Source: an uncultured Helicobacter sp.
GTDB taxonomy: Bacteria > Campylobacterota > Campylobacteria > Campylobacterales > Helicobacteraceae
Assembly: GCA_944326445.1 (NCBI GenBank)
Contig: CALVDZ010000001.1
Location: 62,001-126,000, forward strand
DNA: 64,000 nt
Reading direction: 5' to 3'
The notes under the pieces were generated by a model. That model was not told the origin of the DNA, did not search any database, and saw nothing but the letters and a program-made list of their open reading frames with translations. Positions 43,187-50,353 of this stretch are shown here, piece after piece. A program made the translations under genes and the position numbers. Positions within the stretch are counted from its first letter, which is position 1, and the number at the start of each line of letters is the position of its first letter.

Positions 43187-44545
43187 CTAGCACACACTTA
43201 GATTTTTGGCAAGCCCACCTAGCGAAGTTTCTTTGTATTTGTAATTCATATCCTTGCCGGTTTCATACATTGTCTTTATCACTTCATCAAGCCCGACTTT
43301 TGGCGTGCTTTTGCGCGTCATCGCCATTCTGGCTGCCGAAATCGCCTTTATCGCGCCAAAGGCATTGCGCTCAATGCAAGGGATTTGCACCAATCCGCCT
43401 ACGGGATCGCAGGTAAGCCCCAAATGGTGCTCCATAGCCATCTCTGCGGCATTGCACGCTTTGTGCGCGTCCGCGCCTAGGGCTGTCGCCATAGCTCCCG
43501 CTGCCATTGAACTCGCACTGCCTATCTCTGCTTGGCAGCCCGCTTCTGCGCCGCTAATGCTTGCGTTTTTTTTGTAAAACGAGCCTATGAGCATAGCAGT
43601 GAGCAAAAATTCCACGACTTTTTCATCGCTAAAGCCTATGGTGTGGTTTTTGAGATAGAGCATCACTGCAGGGATCACGGCGCACGCGCCATTGGTTGGG
43701 GCGGTTACGACTTTGGCACCGCTAGCATTTTCCTCCGCAATCGCAATGGCATAGAGCGAGATAAAATCAATAATCCCCATAGGATCAGTCGTGAGTGAGA
43801 TTCTTTCTCTAAGCCCATTGGCGCGCCGCTTTAGGCGCAGCGATCCGGGTAGGTATTCTTGTGCGGGGTGCGTGCCGTTGTAATACACCTCCTGCATCAC
43901 TTCCCAAATCTCCAAACAATAGCTATAAATCTCCTCTTTTGTGTGGAATTGCAGCTCGTAGTTGTAGGAGAGTTTGGCGAGATCCCAATTATGCTTCTCA
44001 CAGAGTGCTAATGCCTGATGTGCGTTATTGACTTCTAGGGCGAGTTTTGTCCGCTCTTTTTTGGCACTATGCTCATTTTCTAGCTCCTTTGCGCTTAGCA
44101 CAAACCCGCCACCGATAGAGTAGTAAGTCTCCTCCTCTAGCACCGTGCCTTTAGAATCTAATGCCTGAAGTCTCATACCATTTTCGTGCAGCGGCAAAAA
44201 CTCTTGAGAAAACACCAAATCGCTTTGGTAATTAAATGCGATATTTTTTTGCCCACAGAGCGTGATGGTATGCTCCTGTAGCGCGTTTTTGATAGTCTGC
44301 TCCTGCACGCTCGCACTTAGATGCTTTGCTTCTAATCCACTAAGTCCCCAAATCACTGCCTTATCGCTCAAATGCCCCCTGCCTGTGAGTGAGAGCGAGC
44401 CATAGAGTGTGATGAGCACGCGCTCGATATGTGCGAGGCTGCTAAGGATTTTTTTGCAAAAGAGATTGCCCGCTAACATCGGACCAAGCGTGTGGGAGGA
44501 GGAGGGACCCACACCGATTTTAAAAATACTAAAGTTGCTTGACAT
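43187..44545 (-). CDS. sdaA: L-serine dehydratase (iron-sulfur, single chain)
   Basis: Deaminates serine to pyruvate and ammonia, a main carbon route in Helicobacter. 452 residues with the N-terminal beta domain (FKIGVGPSSSHTLGP) and the alpha domain (TAPTNGACAVIPAV, SGAEAGCQAEIGSASSMAA, CDPVGGLVQIPCIERNA). The cysteines that hold the 4Fe-4S cluster are present. It lies nine bases after the transporter gene sdaC, forming a serine uptake-and-breakdown operon as in H. pylori (HP0132/HP0133). Confidence 0.97.
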   Translation of the reverse strand: MSSNFSIFKIGVGPSSSHTLGPMLAGNLFCKKILSSLAHIERVLITLYGSLSLTGRGHLSDKAVIWGLSGLEAKHLSASVQEQTIKNALQEHTITLCGQKNIAFNYQSDLVFSQEFLPLHENGMRLQALDSKGTVLEEETYYSIGGGFVLSAKELENEHSAKKERTKLALEVNNAHQALALCEKHNWDLAKLSYNYELQFHTKEEIYSYCLEIWEVMQEVYYNGTHPAQEYLPGSLRLKRRANGLRERISLTTDPMGIIDFISLYAIAIAEENASGAKVVTAPTNGACAVIPAVMLYLKNHTIGFSDEKVVEFLLTAMLIGSFYKKNASISGAEAGCQAEIGSASSMAAGAMATALGADAHKACNAAEMAMEHHLGLTCDPVGGLVQIPCIERNAFGAIKAISAARMAMTRKSTPKVGLDEVIKTMYETGKDMNYKYKETSLGGLAKNLSVC

Positions 44546-44554
44546 CGCTTAGTC

Positions 44555-45883
44555 CTAAAACTGATAAATAACCGTGATAATCGTGAGAATCCCCGTGATG
44601 AGCACAAAGGCATCAAGGGCGGGATTGCGAAATTTTTTGAGCTTAGAGACATTCCAAATCGCAATGATTGGCATAAGGAACAAAATCGCTGCGATGATAG
44701 GACCGCCCAAGCTCTCGATAAAGCCTAGCACGCTAGGATCGAGATAGGCTACTATGAGCATTATCGCATACATCGCCACGCCACAGCTAATGGCGATGAG
44801 TTTTAGATTTGGATTCTCATTGCCTGCGAGCTTGCAGCATTTGCGCACGATCCCATAGGCTCCCTCACGCGCACCGAAATAATGCCCAAAAAACGAAGTC
44901 GTGATCGCCAAAAATGCGATGAGAGGACCGCCATAGGCGATGATTGGTTGATTGAGTTTGTTGGCAAAGTATGAGAGTATGGGGATATTTTGCTCCCTAG
45001 CGTGGGCAAACTCATCGGGGCTTAGAGCCAAAACGCACGAGAACACAAAAAACATCACAAACACGAGCAATATGCTTGAGGTGGCAAGGAGAATGGAATT
45101 GGATTTTTTGAGCGCGTTCTGTGTGCCGTATTCCTGCTTGACGCTAAGTGCGAAGGTAGAAATTGCAGGCGAGTGGTTAAAAGAAAACACAAGCACGGGC
45201 AAAGTCAGCCAAACAACCATCAGGAAGTCCCCCCATTGTGGCGTATGCGTGAAAGTATCAAAAGACCAATAGGGGATAAGATAGAGTGAAAAGATAAGCA
45301 GCGCAGCGCACAGCGGATACACGAGCAGCTCGCACACACGCGTGATAAATCGCTCGCTAAAGAGCATAATCCCCATAAACGCACTCACGCCCAAAAACAC
45401 CAAAATCGCGCGATAAAGTGGAAGTAGCTTGTGAATCTCCTGCCCTTTGTCATTTATCGAAGTCGCATAGACGCTTTGGATAAATCCCGTGATACTTTCA
45501 TTAGATTCTGTAATAAGCGGCAGAATCTGATTGTAGATAAAACTCTCAATCGTGTTAGTAATCCCCACGCAATACGCCAAGCAAATGGGAAAAATCGCGA
45601 AAAAATACAGCACCGAGATAAACACACTCACCTTGCGCCCGAAATACTCCTCCGCAGCGTGAGTAATGTCTCTCTCACCCTCTGCTTGGGAGACAAAGAG
45701 GCTAAGAGCCCTATGGCTAAGATACACCATAGGGAATATCACGATACACATCGCCACCACAGGCCAAAATCCACCAGCCCCAGCCTTGATAGGCAGATAC
45801 AAGATCCCAGCGCCCACCGCCGTGCCAAAGAGACTAAGCATCCAGCGCGTATCAAAGGACGACCATTTGTTGTTTTGAGACAT
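44555..45883 (-). CDS. sdaC: Serine transporter, HAAAP family
   Basis: A 442-residue inner-membrane symporter with about 11 transmembrane segments. Family text: MLSLFGTAVGAGILYLPIKAG at the N-terminus (shown in part) and FVFSCVLALSP. Start 45883 with AAGGAGGAG just upstream; the frame extends to 45907 without need. First gene of the sdaC-sdaA operon. Serine specificity is inferred from the pairing. Confidence 0.93.
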   Translation of the reverse strand: MSQNNKWSSFDTRWMLSLFGTAVGAGILYLPIKAGAGGFWPVVAMCIVIFPMVYLSHRALSLFVSQAEGERDITHAAEEYFGRKVSVFISVLYFFAIFPICLAYCVGITNTIESFIYNQILPLITESNESITGFIQSVYATSINDKGQEIHKLLPLYRAILVFLGVSAFMGIMLFSERFITRVCELLVYPLCAALLIFSLYLIPYWSFDTFTHTPQWGDFLMVVWLTLPVLVFSFNHSPAISTFALSVKQEYGTQNALKKSNSILLATSSILLVFVMFFVFSCVLALSPDEFAHAREQNIPILSYFANKLNQPIIAYGGPLIAFLAITTSFFGHYFGAREGAYGIVRKCCKLAGNENPNLKLIAISCGVAMYAIMLIVAYLDPSVLGFIESLGGPIIAAILFLMPIIAIWNVSKLKKFRNPALDAFVLITGILTIITVIYQF

Positions 45884-46232
45884 TTTCTCCTCCTTAATCA
45901 TCATCAATCCGCAAGTGTAGCAAATTTTGCACCAAAATTAAGGCATTAGGCACAATATCTGTGGATTTTGTGTGTGAGTGTAACCTTTTTGTGTGGTATC
46001 GGTATGGAGTTTTGGCATTTGGGGTATTTGGTAAGGATATGTTTTATAAATCCTTATGAGAGCCCTTTGTTTATCAAGCAAAATTTGAAGTGCCTATAGA
46101 ATCTAAATGTGCTATGAGCTCTTTGCATATCTGCTTTGAGGCTTGTTAGGCTTGGAGCTGAAGTGCCACCAAGTATTTTGTTTCCCAAAACTACAATCAG
46201 TTAAGGAGTTACGCTTATCAAAGAGAGGCTTG
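45884..46232. other. 349-base intergenic region
   Basis: No gene seen. AT-rich DNA with an inverted repeat TAAGGAT/ATCCTTA at 46032-46056 and, from 46089, the left copy of the direct repeat flanking the toxin-antitoxin module. Confidence 0.6.
46089..46145. repeat. Left direct repeat flanking the toxin-antitoxin module (57 bp)
   Basis: Runs from AGTGCCTATAGAATCTAAA to TTTGAGGCTTG and is identical to 46913-46971 apart from a 2-base AT insertion in the right copy. Both copies are on the same strand. Confidence 0.85.
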
Positions 46233-46505
46233 CTATTTCTTAAATAACTTACTATGGCTCCCTAGTCTCACCAAATGCAGACTTTTTGCTTTTATTTGAT
46301 ATATCAAAAGCAAATCAGGTCTTATATGGCATTCTCTAAAGTCTCTTAGTGTGCCCCTTAATGGATGATCTCTGTATTTAGTTTCCAATGTTTCTCGTGC
46401 TTGAAGTTTATTCACAACATCTAAGAGGGTTTGTTTTTCTAACCCACTCTTTAATTCTCTTTTGTAATCCTTATCAAAGCTATTTTCGATGACAAGTTCA
46501 AGCAT
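46233..46505 (-). CDS. YafQ-family mRNA interferase toxin
   Basis: A 90-residue RelE-superfamily ribosome-dependent RNase. The YafQ signature is clear: DHPLRGTLRDFRECHIRPD then LLLIYQIKA and RLGSHSKLF; the His and Asp residues used in catalysis are in place. It overlaps the antitoxin by 8 bases. When free of antitoxin it would cut mRNA on the ribosome and stop growth. Base composition is more AT-rich than that of the housekeeping genes. Confidence 0.9.
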   Translation of the reverse strand: MLELVIENSFDKDYKRELKSGLEKQTLLDVVNKLQARETLETKYRDHPLRGTLRDFRECHIRPDLLLIYQIKAKSLHLVRLGSHSKLFKK

Positions 46506-46704
46506 TATCCACTTCTTGCATATAGCTTGAAAAATCTTTATAAGTTTTAGAATATCCTTTTCCGCAATTTTGGATTGCCTCTAATGTCTCATCTGTGGGC
46601 AAAGTATCATCAGTGATGATCTCATAGGGGTTTGGGAGTTTTTCATTGAGTGTTTCAAGAATCTTGACTAAGCTCTTATCTGCATTTGTTATTGTGATAG
46701 TCAT
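46498..46704 (-). CDS. Antitoxin partner of the YafQ-like toxin
   Basis: A 68-residue acidic protein (MTITITNADKSLVKILETL; later DETLEAIQNCGKG). The start is ATG 46704 with AGAGGTG upstream; a GTG at 46710 is the longer option. It resembles short epsilonproteobacterial antitoxins rather than classic DinJ. It should bind and block the toxin and repress the shared promoter. Confidence 0.8.
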   Translation of the reverse strand: MTITITNADKSLVKILETLNEKLPNPYEIITDDTLPTDETLEAIQNCGKGYSKTYKDFSSYMQEVDNA

Positions 46705-46787
46705 AAACACCTCTCTTTATACCAATATTTGTAAATTACCTCCATAGCAAAGAGGCAAGCACCTAAGCTAGCTAATCCTGTAGCCAT
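46701..46787 (-). CDS. Possible 28-residue leader ORF coupled to the antitoxin
   Basis: An ATG at 46787 opens a 28-codon frame (MATGLASLGACLFAMEVIYK...) whose TGA overlaps the antitoxin ATG (ATGA). The peptide has a hydrophobic first half and a basic end. The TATAAT that overlaps its ATG could make it leaderless. No family recognised; it could be a chance frame. Confidence 0.3.
   Translation of the reverse strand: MATGLASLGACLFAMEVIYKYWYKERCL
46716..46721 (-). promoter_or_regulatory. Candidate -10 box (TATAAA) for the toxin-antitoxin pair
   Basis: On the minus strand GGTATAAAGAG lies about 12 bases before the antitoxin ATG, close for a leader but possible. The TATAAT further up (about 46785-46790) is an alternative. 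Confidence 0.25.
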
Positions 46788-46912
46788 TATATCTCATATT
46801 TGGCTCTTTTGCACTTAGATTCATTGCCTCATCAAAATACCTTATGAGACCAAATCCGCTTCATATGCCAAAGTAGTATCTCCCCTTTGCTTTGTTTGTA
46901 GCCATATCTAGG

Positions 46913-46971
46913 AGTGCCTATAGAATCTAAATATGTGCTATGAGCTCTTTGCATATCTGCTTTGAGGCTTG
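46913..46971. repeat. Right direct repeat flanking the toxin-antitoxin module (59 bp)
   Basis: Second copy of the 46089-46145 repeat, with ATAT where the left copy has AT. The two copies are about 825 bases apart and enclose the toxin, antitoxin and leader frame. Confidence 0.85.
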
Positions 46972-46998
46972 ATACTCAAAGAGAATGAATCTTTGGGT

Positions 46999-47004
46999 TA
47001 TAAT
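46999..47004 (+). promoter_or_regulatory. -10 box (TATAAT) for the 47071 gene
   Basis: GGTTATAATATT, 28 bases past the right direct repeat and 67 bases before the ATG. Confidence 0.5.
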
Positions 47005-47070
47005 ATTTTTGTTTGGTATAAAAATTGCTCTAACAAAATTATAAAGAGTTTAATGGTTTTTGGAGGCATT

Positions 47071-47337
47071 ATGAAAGATTGTGAGAATACCGATAAACAG
47101 GTTGATTTTAAGAGTGAGATACAAAAGACACAAGAGGAGATTTTAGGCGCTCTTTTTCCCGGGCTTTCTGTTTCTAAAGAATCTCTTGATCAGATACAGC
47201 CCCGCATACAAAACGCAAGCTTTTTGCCAAATGAACAAGCACCAACAATACTTGACTTTGACATTGTCCCAAATCGCCCGCTTAAATATTATCCTTATGC
47301 TTCTAGTCCTTTTCTCTCTCCAAAAAACCGCGCGTAA
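47071..47337 (+). CDS. Hypothetical 88-residue protein
   Basis: Starts MKDCENTDKQVDF at ATG 47071 with TGGAGG upstream; earlier starts from 46969 would run through the repeat and promoter. Acidic first half with a helix (SEIQKTQEEILGALFPGL), then a Pro/Tyr-rich end (NRPLKYYPYASSPFLSP). No signal peptide, no membrane segment, no family recognised. It sits next to the toxin-antitoxin region and shares its lower GC. Confidence 0.6.
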   Translation: MKDCENTDKQVDFKSEIQKTQEEILGALFPGLSVSKESLDQIQPRIQNASFLPNEQAPTILDFDIVPNRPLKYYPYASSPFLSPKNRA

Positions 47338-47376
47338 AAACTCCATAATCCCAAGCTAAGCCTTGGATAAATGGGG

Positions 47377-47382
47377 TAAAAT
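47377..47382 (+). promoter_or_regulatory. Candidate -10 box (TAAAAT) for the phosphatase gene
   Basis: GGGTAAAATAC, 43 bases before the ATG. Confidence 0.35.
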
Positions 47383-47424
47383 ACGCAACACTACAAGATT
47401 CTAAGACTAGTTTTAGGAGGTTTT

Positions 47425-47883
47425 ATGCAATCGATTTTGTTTGTATGTCTGGGCAATATCTGTCGATCTCCGCTTGCTGAGGGTGTGGCACGAGAAATCA
47501 TCAAGCAAAACAATCTCGCTATAGAGGTGGATTCTGCAGGGACGAGTGGTTGGCATATTGATGAGCCGCCGTGTGAGGGCTCTAGGGCGGTGGCTAGGCA
47601 GCACGGCTTTAGTATCGATGATTTGCGCGGGAGGCGGCTAAGTGTGTATGCTGACGATCGCTTCGATCTCATCATCGCGCTAGATTCTAAAAACTACAAA
47701 GACATTCTCGCGCTTGGTTTTGCAAAGCAGAAAGTGCGCAAGCTCGGGGATTATGGATTAAATGGTGCCGATGTGCCAGATCCCTACACATATCGGGATA
47801 TGGAGGGCTTTGAGGCAGTGTATGCGATGATAGAGCGCGGTGTGAAAAACCTCCTAGCAGAGCTAGCCCTTCTAAAAGCATAA
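47425..47883 (+). CDS. Low-molecular-weight protein-tyrosine phosphatase
   Basis: A 152-residue phosphatase. The P-loop CLGNICRS with the nucleophilic Cys is at residues 9-16, and the general-acid Asp is in DVPDPYTYRDMEGF near residue 110. Such enzymes often oppose tyrosine kinases in polysaccharide export or act on arginine phosphate. No kinase is adjacent. GGAGG precedes the ATG. Confidence 0.93.
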   Translation: MQSILFVCLGNICRSPLAEGVAREIIKQNNLAIEVDSAGTSGWHIDEPPCEGSRAVARQHGFSIDDLRGRRLSVYADDRFDLIIALDSKNYKDILALGFAKQKVRKLGDYGLNGADVPDPYTYRDMEGFEAVYAMIERGVKNLLAELALLKA

Positions 47884-47907
47884 GCCACGATTTTGGGGGA
47901 AGTCTGC

Positions 47908-47913
47908 TATAAT
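47908..47913 (+). promoter_or_regulatory. -10 box (TATAAT) for the outer-membrane protein-flgA-ubiX genes
   Basis: CTGCTATAATGCC lies 27 bases before the GTG start, resembling the leuS promoter (CTGCTATAATGGC). Confidence 0.55.
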
Positions 47914-47940
47914 GCCAAAAATTTGAAACAAGGCATAGTT

Positions 47941-48744
47941 GTGAAAAGAGCGTGGGTGTGTGGCGTGTTGATGTGCTGTGCGATGATAGCACAAGGTGCG
48001 GAGGGCGATGAGGAGTTGCTTGATTCCCTCAGAGTCCAGCCAGAATCTATGCGCTATATCACGCCCGATACGACAGACAAGCAGCCCCTTGATTATGCAA
48101 ACCTCTTTGGCAAGCCCACTATCGAGTGGAAAGACATTGCCAAAACAAAAAGCGGCGTGTTTGTCAGCTTGGGGGCTAGCCTCATACCTGTGGTGCGCAC
48201 CGATACCACCACGCCAGCGGTATATAACGACATTTACCCCATTAGCGGCGGCTTTGATGTCAAGCTTGGCTATATGTATTTTTCCAATCCCTTTGTGGGC
48301 TTCCGCGTGTATGGCGAGTATGGGCGATCGTATGCTAATGAAATCTATGGCAGTGGCGGCTATGAACGCACATATGAGATTGAGATGTATAACGCCGGGG
48401 TGAGTATCGTGCTAGATACCAACTTGGGGCAAAAATACGATCATATGCTTAGCGTGATTGTGGATTTGGCGTATGTGCCACATATCGGGTTTGTTTCAGA
48501 ATGGACGCACACCAACGCAAGTGGCGTGCAAAGCTTTGGCGAGGATAGATTCATAGGGGGCAATAAAGTGGCTTTGGGGCTAGGGTTTGGCTATGTGTTT
48601 AGGAGCAAGCACCGCCTTGAAGTGATGTTTAAGAGGCTCACCGATGTGCGTGAGGGCAAGGATTCTCTCCTAAGTGTCAATTCAAATCCCATCGTGTTTC
48701 GGCAAGTTTTGAGTATGACTTTTGGGTATGTGTATGTGTTTTAG
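47941..48744 (+). CDS. Helicobacter outer-membrane beta-barrel protein
   Basis: 267 residues starting at GTG 47941. It then reads as a signal peptide (KRAWVCGVLMCCAMIAQGA, cut before EGDE). The longer frame from 47893 would place the signal peptide inside the protein. Alternating strands with aromatic ends (FVSLGASLIPVV, GFDVKLGYMYF, FGYVYVF at the C-terminus) indicate a small beta-barrel. The family resembles Helicobacter outer-membrane proteins but I cannot name it. Its last bases overlap flgA. Confidence 0.75.
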   Translation: MKRAWVCGVLMCCAMIAQGAEGDEELLDSLRVQPESMRYITPDTTDKQPLDYANLFGKPTIEWKDIAKTKSGVFVSLGASLIPVVRTDTTTPAVYNDIYPISGGFDVKLGYMYFSNPFVGFRVYGEYGRSYANEIYGSGGYERTYEIEMYNAGVSIVLDTNLGQKYDHMLSVIVDLAYVPHIGFVSEWTHTNASGVQSFGEDRFIGGNKVALGLGFGYVFRSKHRLEVMFKRLTDVREGKDSLLSVNSNPIVFRQVLSMTFGYVYVF

Positions 48745-49669
48745 AATCTTGTGCATTATAAGCCTCTTGTGGGGCGTGCTAGGAAGCGAGGAGATGAGCA
48801 CACACACTATCGCACCCAAAGAATACACCCTAGAGCCTAGCTACATACTCTCACACACGCAGATTCTCTCCACAAGCCTCTTCCCCCAAATCCCCAAATC
48901 CTTCCCTATCGCGAGTTTCCCCCAACAGGGCTTTAGCTTTAAAATGCGCGCCTATGAAGTCGCTGCGATTTTTAAAAGAAATGGCTTTGTGCTGCACACG
49001 CCACACACTGATGTGGAGTTTGTCTATCGCTCCTCTATGGAGCTGCGCAAGCCCAAAGAGGCGATAGAGCGACTCTACACCGAGTATTTTGAGGGCGTGT
49101 GTCCGGGGAGCTTTAGCATAGATTCTGTATCGGTGCGCCTGCAGGATGAGCGGCACTCACGCGATCTTAGTGAGATTCTCTCCCACGCGGATTTTGAGCT
49201 TTTTGGCAGGCAGGCTACGCTAAAAAAACCTAGCGGGGTGCTCATAGCGCGCACAAAAGATTCTAAAATCTTATTTGTGTATGAGATTAAGGCACGCTTT
49301 AGGGCATTCTATGTGAGCAAGGCGTTGAGTGCAGGGGAGGGCATAGAAGGGCATACAGAATCTAAAGAAGTGGCATTCCAAAAGCTCGGGGCTTTGCCGG
49401 TATGTGAGGGAGAAATCGCCTTTGCCAGTGCGCGCAGCTACCTGCCCCAAGGCACCTTGCTCACAAAAGACAAGGTGCGTCCGCTCGTGCTTGTCAAAAA
49501 GGGCGAGATTGTGCTCGTGCAGAGCGTGGGCGGGGGATTTGCCCTGCAGACGCGCCTAGAGGCATTGCAAAGCGGGAGATTTGGCGAAGTGATAGAAGCA
49601 AGGGCGAGCGATAGTAAGAAGATTCTAAAAATCAAGATAGTGGGCAAAAATCAAGGCATAGTGTTATGA
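48734..49669 (+). CDS. flgA: Flagellar P-ring chaperone FlgA
   Basis: A periplasmic chaperone for P-ring assembly. It begins with a signal peptide (CFRILCIISLLWGVLGS) and has the C-terminal SAF domain: ASARSYLPQGTLLTKDKVRP, VKKGEIVLVQS, and IKIVGKNQGIVL at the end. About 311 residues; ATGs at 48728 and 48734 and a TTG at 48722 all lie inside the previous gene and none has a clear ribosome site. It overlaps ubiX by four bases. Confidence 0.85.
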   Translation: MCFRILCIISLLWGVLGSEEMSTHTIAPKEYTLEPSYILSHTQILSTSLFPQIPKSFPIASFPQQGFSFKMRAYEVAAIFKRNGFVLHTPHTDVEFVYRSSMELRKPKEAIERLYTEYFEGVCPGSFSIDSVSVRLQDERHSRDLSEILSHADFELFGRQATLKKPSGVLIARTKDSKILFVYEIKARFRAFYVSKALSAGEGIEGHTESKEVAFQKLGALPVCEGEIAFASARSYLPQGTLLTKDKVRPLVLVKKGEIVLVQSVGGGFALQTRLEALQSGRFGEVIEARASDSKKILKIKIVGKNQGIVL

Positions 49670-50271
49670 GAAGAGATGGGCAGTATCCCAAAAGGCTTGT
49701 GGTGGGCATTAGTGGGGCGAGTGGCGTGCATTTGGGCGTGGAGTTTGTGCGGCATTTGCCTAGTGATGTGGCAGTGTATGCGGTGGTGAGTGATGGCGCG
49801 CAGCGCGTGTATGCCCACGAGCACAAAGCCACGCAATCCCTCCACGATGTCCTGCATTCTGTGCGCCCGCACAATCTCACGATTTTTAGCAACGATGCAC
49901 TGCATAAGTGTATCGCCTCGGGAAGCTCGCGTATGGAGGCGATGTGTATCATTCCATCAAGCTCTGATGTGGTGGCAAAAATCGCAATGGGTGTGAGCGA
50001 TACGCTCATCACACGGAGTGCTAGTGTGATACTAAAAGAGGGGCGCAAACTCCTGCTAGCAGTGCGTGAAATGCCCCTAAGCGCGATTATGCTAGAAAAT
50101 ATGCTAAAGCTCGCGCGCCTTGGCGTGTGTGTCGCGCCGCCGATTGTGGGGTATTATGGCGGGGTGGAGAGCTTGGAGGATATGGAGCGGTTTTTTGTGG
50201 GCAAATGGTATGATGTGCTTGGCATACCTCATAGCCTTTTTACGCCCTGGGGCGATACGCGCACGCAGTAG
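49666..50271 (+). CDS. ubiX: UbiX flavin prenyltransferase
   Basis: Makes prenylated FMN, the cofactor of UbiD decarboxylases in quinone synthesis. 201 residues with LVVGISGASGVHLGVEF, IIPSSSDVVAKIAMGVSD and VREMPLSAIMLENMLKL. The start overlaps the flgA stop (ATGA). The flgA-ubiX order is as in H. pylori; coaD, which I recall coming next there, is absent here. Confidence 0.95.
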   Translation: MRRDGQYPKRLVVGISGASGVHLGVEFVRHLPSDVAVYAVVSDGAQRVYAHEHKATQSLHDVLHSVRPHNLTIFSNDALHKCIASGSSRMEAMCIIPSSSDVVAKIAMGVSDTLITRSASVILKEGRKLLLAVREMPLSAIMLENMLKLARLGVCVAPPIVGYYGGVESLEDMERFFVGKWYDVLGIPHSLFTPWGDTRTQ

Positions 50272-50353
50272 GGTGCGCTTAGTGCGGGGCAAATGGGCAG
50301 CAAGATAGGCGGGTAGGCTAGCAAAAGCGCAATAACACAAAATAGGGAGAGAT

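Larger units (their letters stand above)
46788..47070. other. Intergenic region with the right direct repeat and a promoter
   Basis: AT-rich DNA with no gene. Holds the right direct repeat (46913-46971) and a TATAAT for the next gene. Confidence 0.6.
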
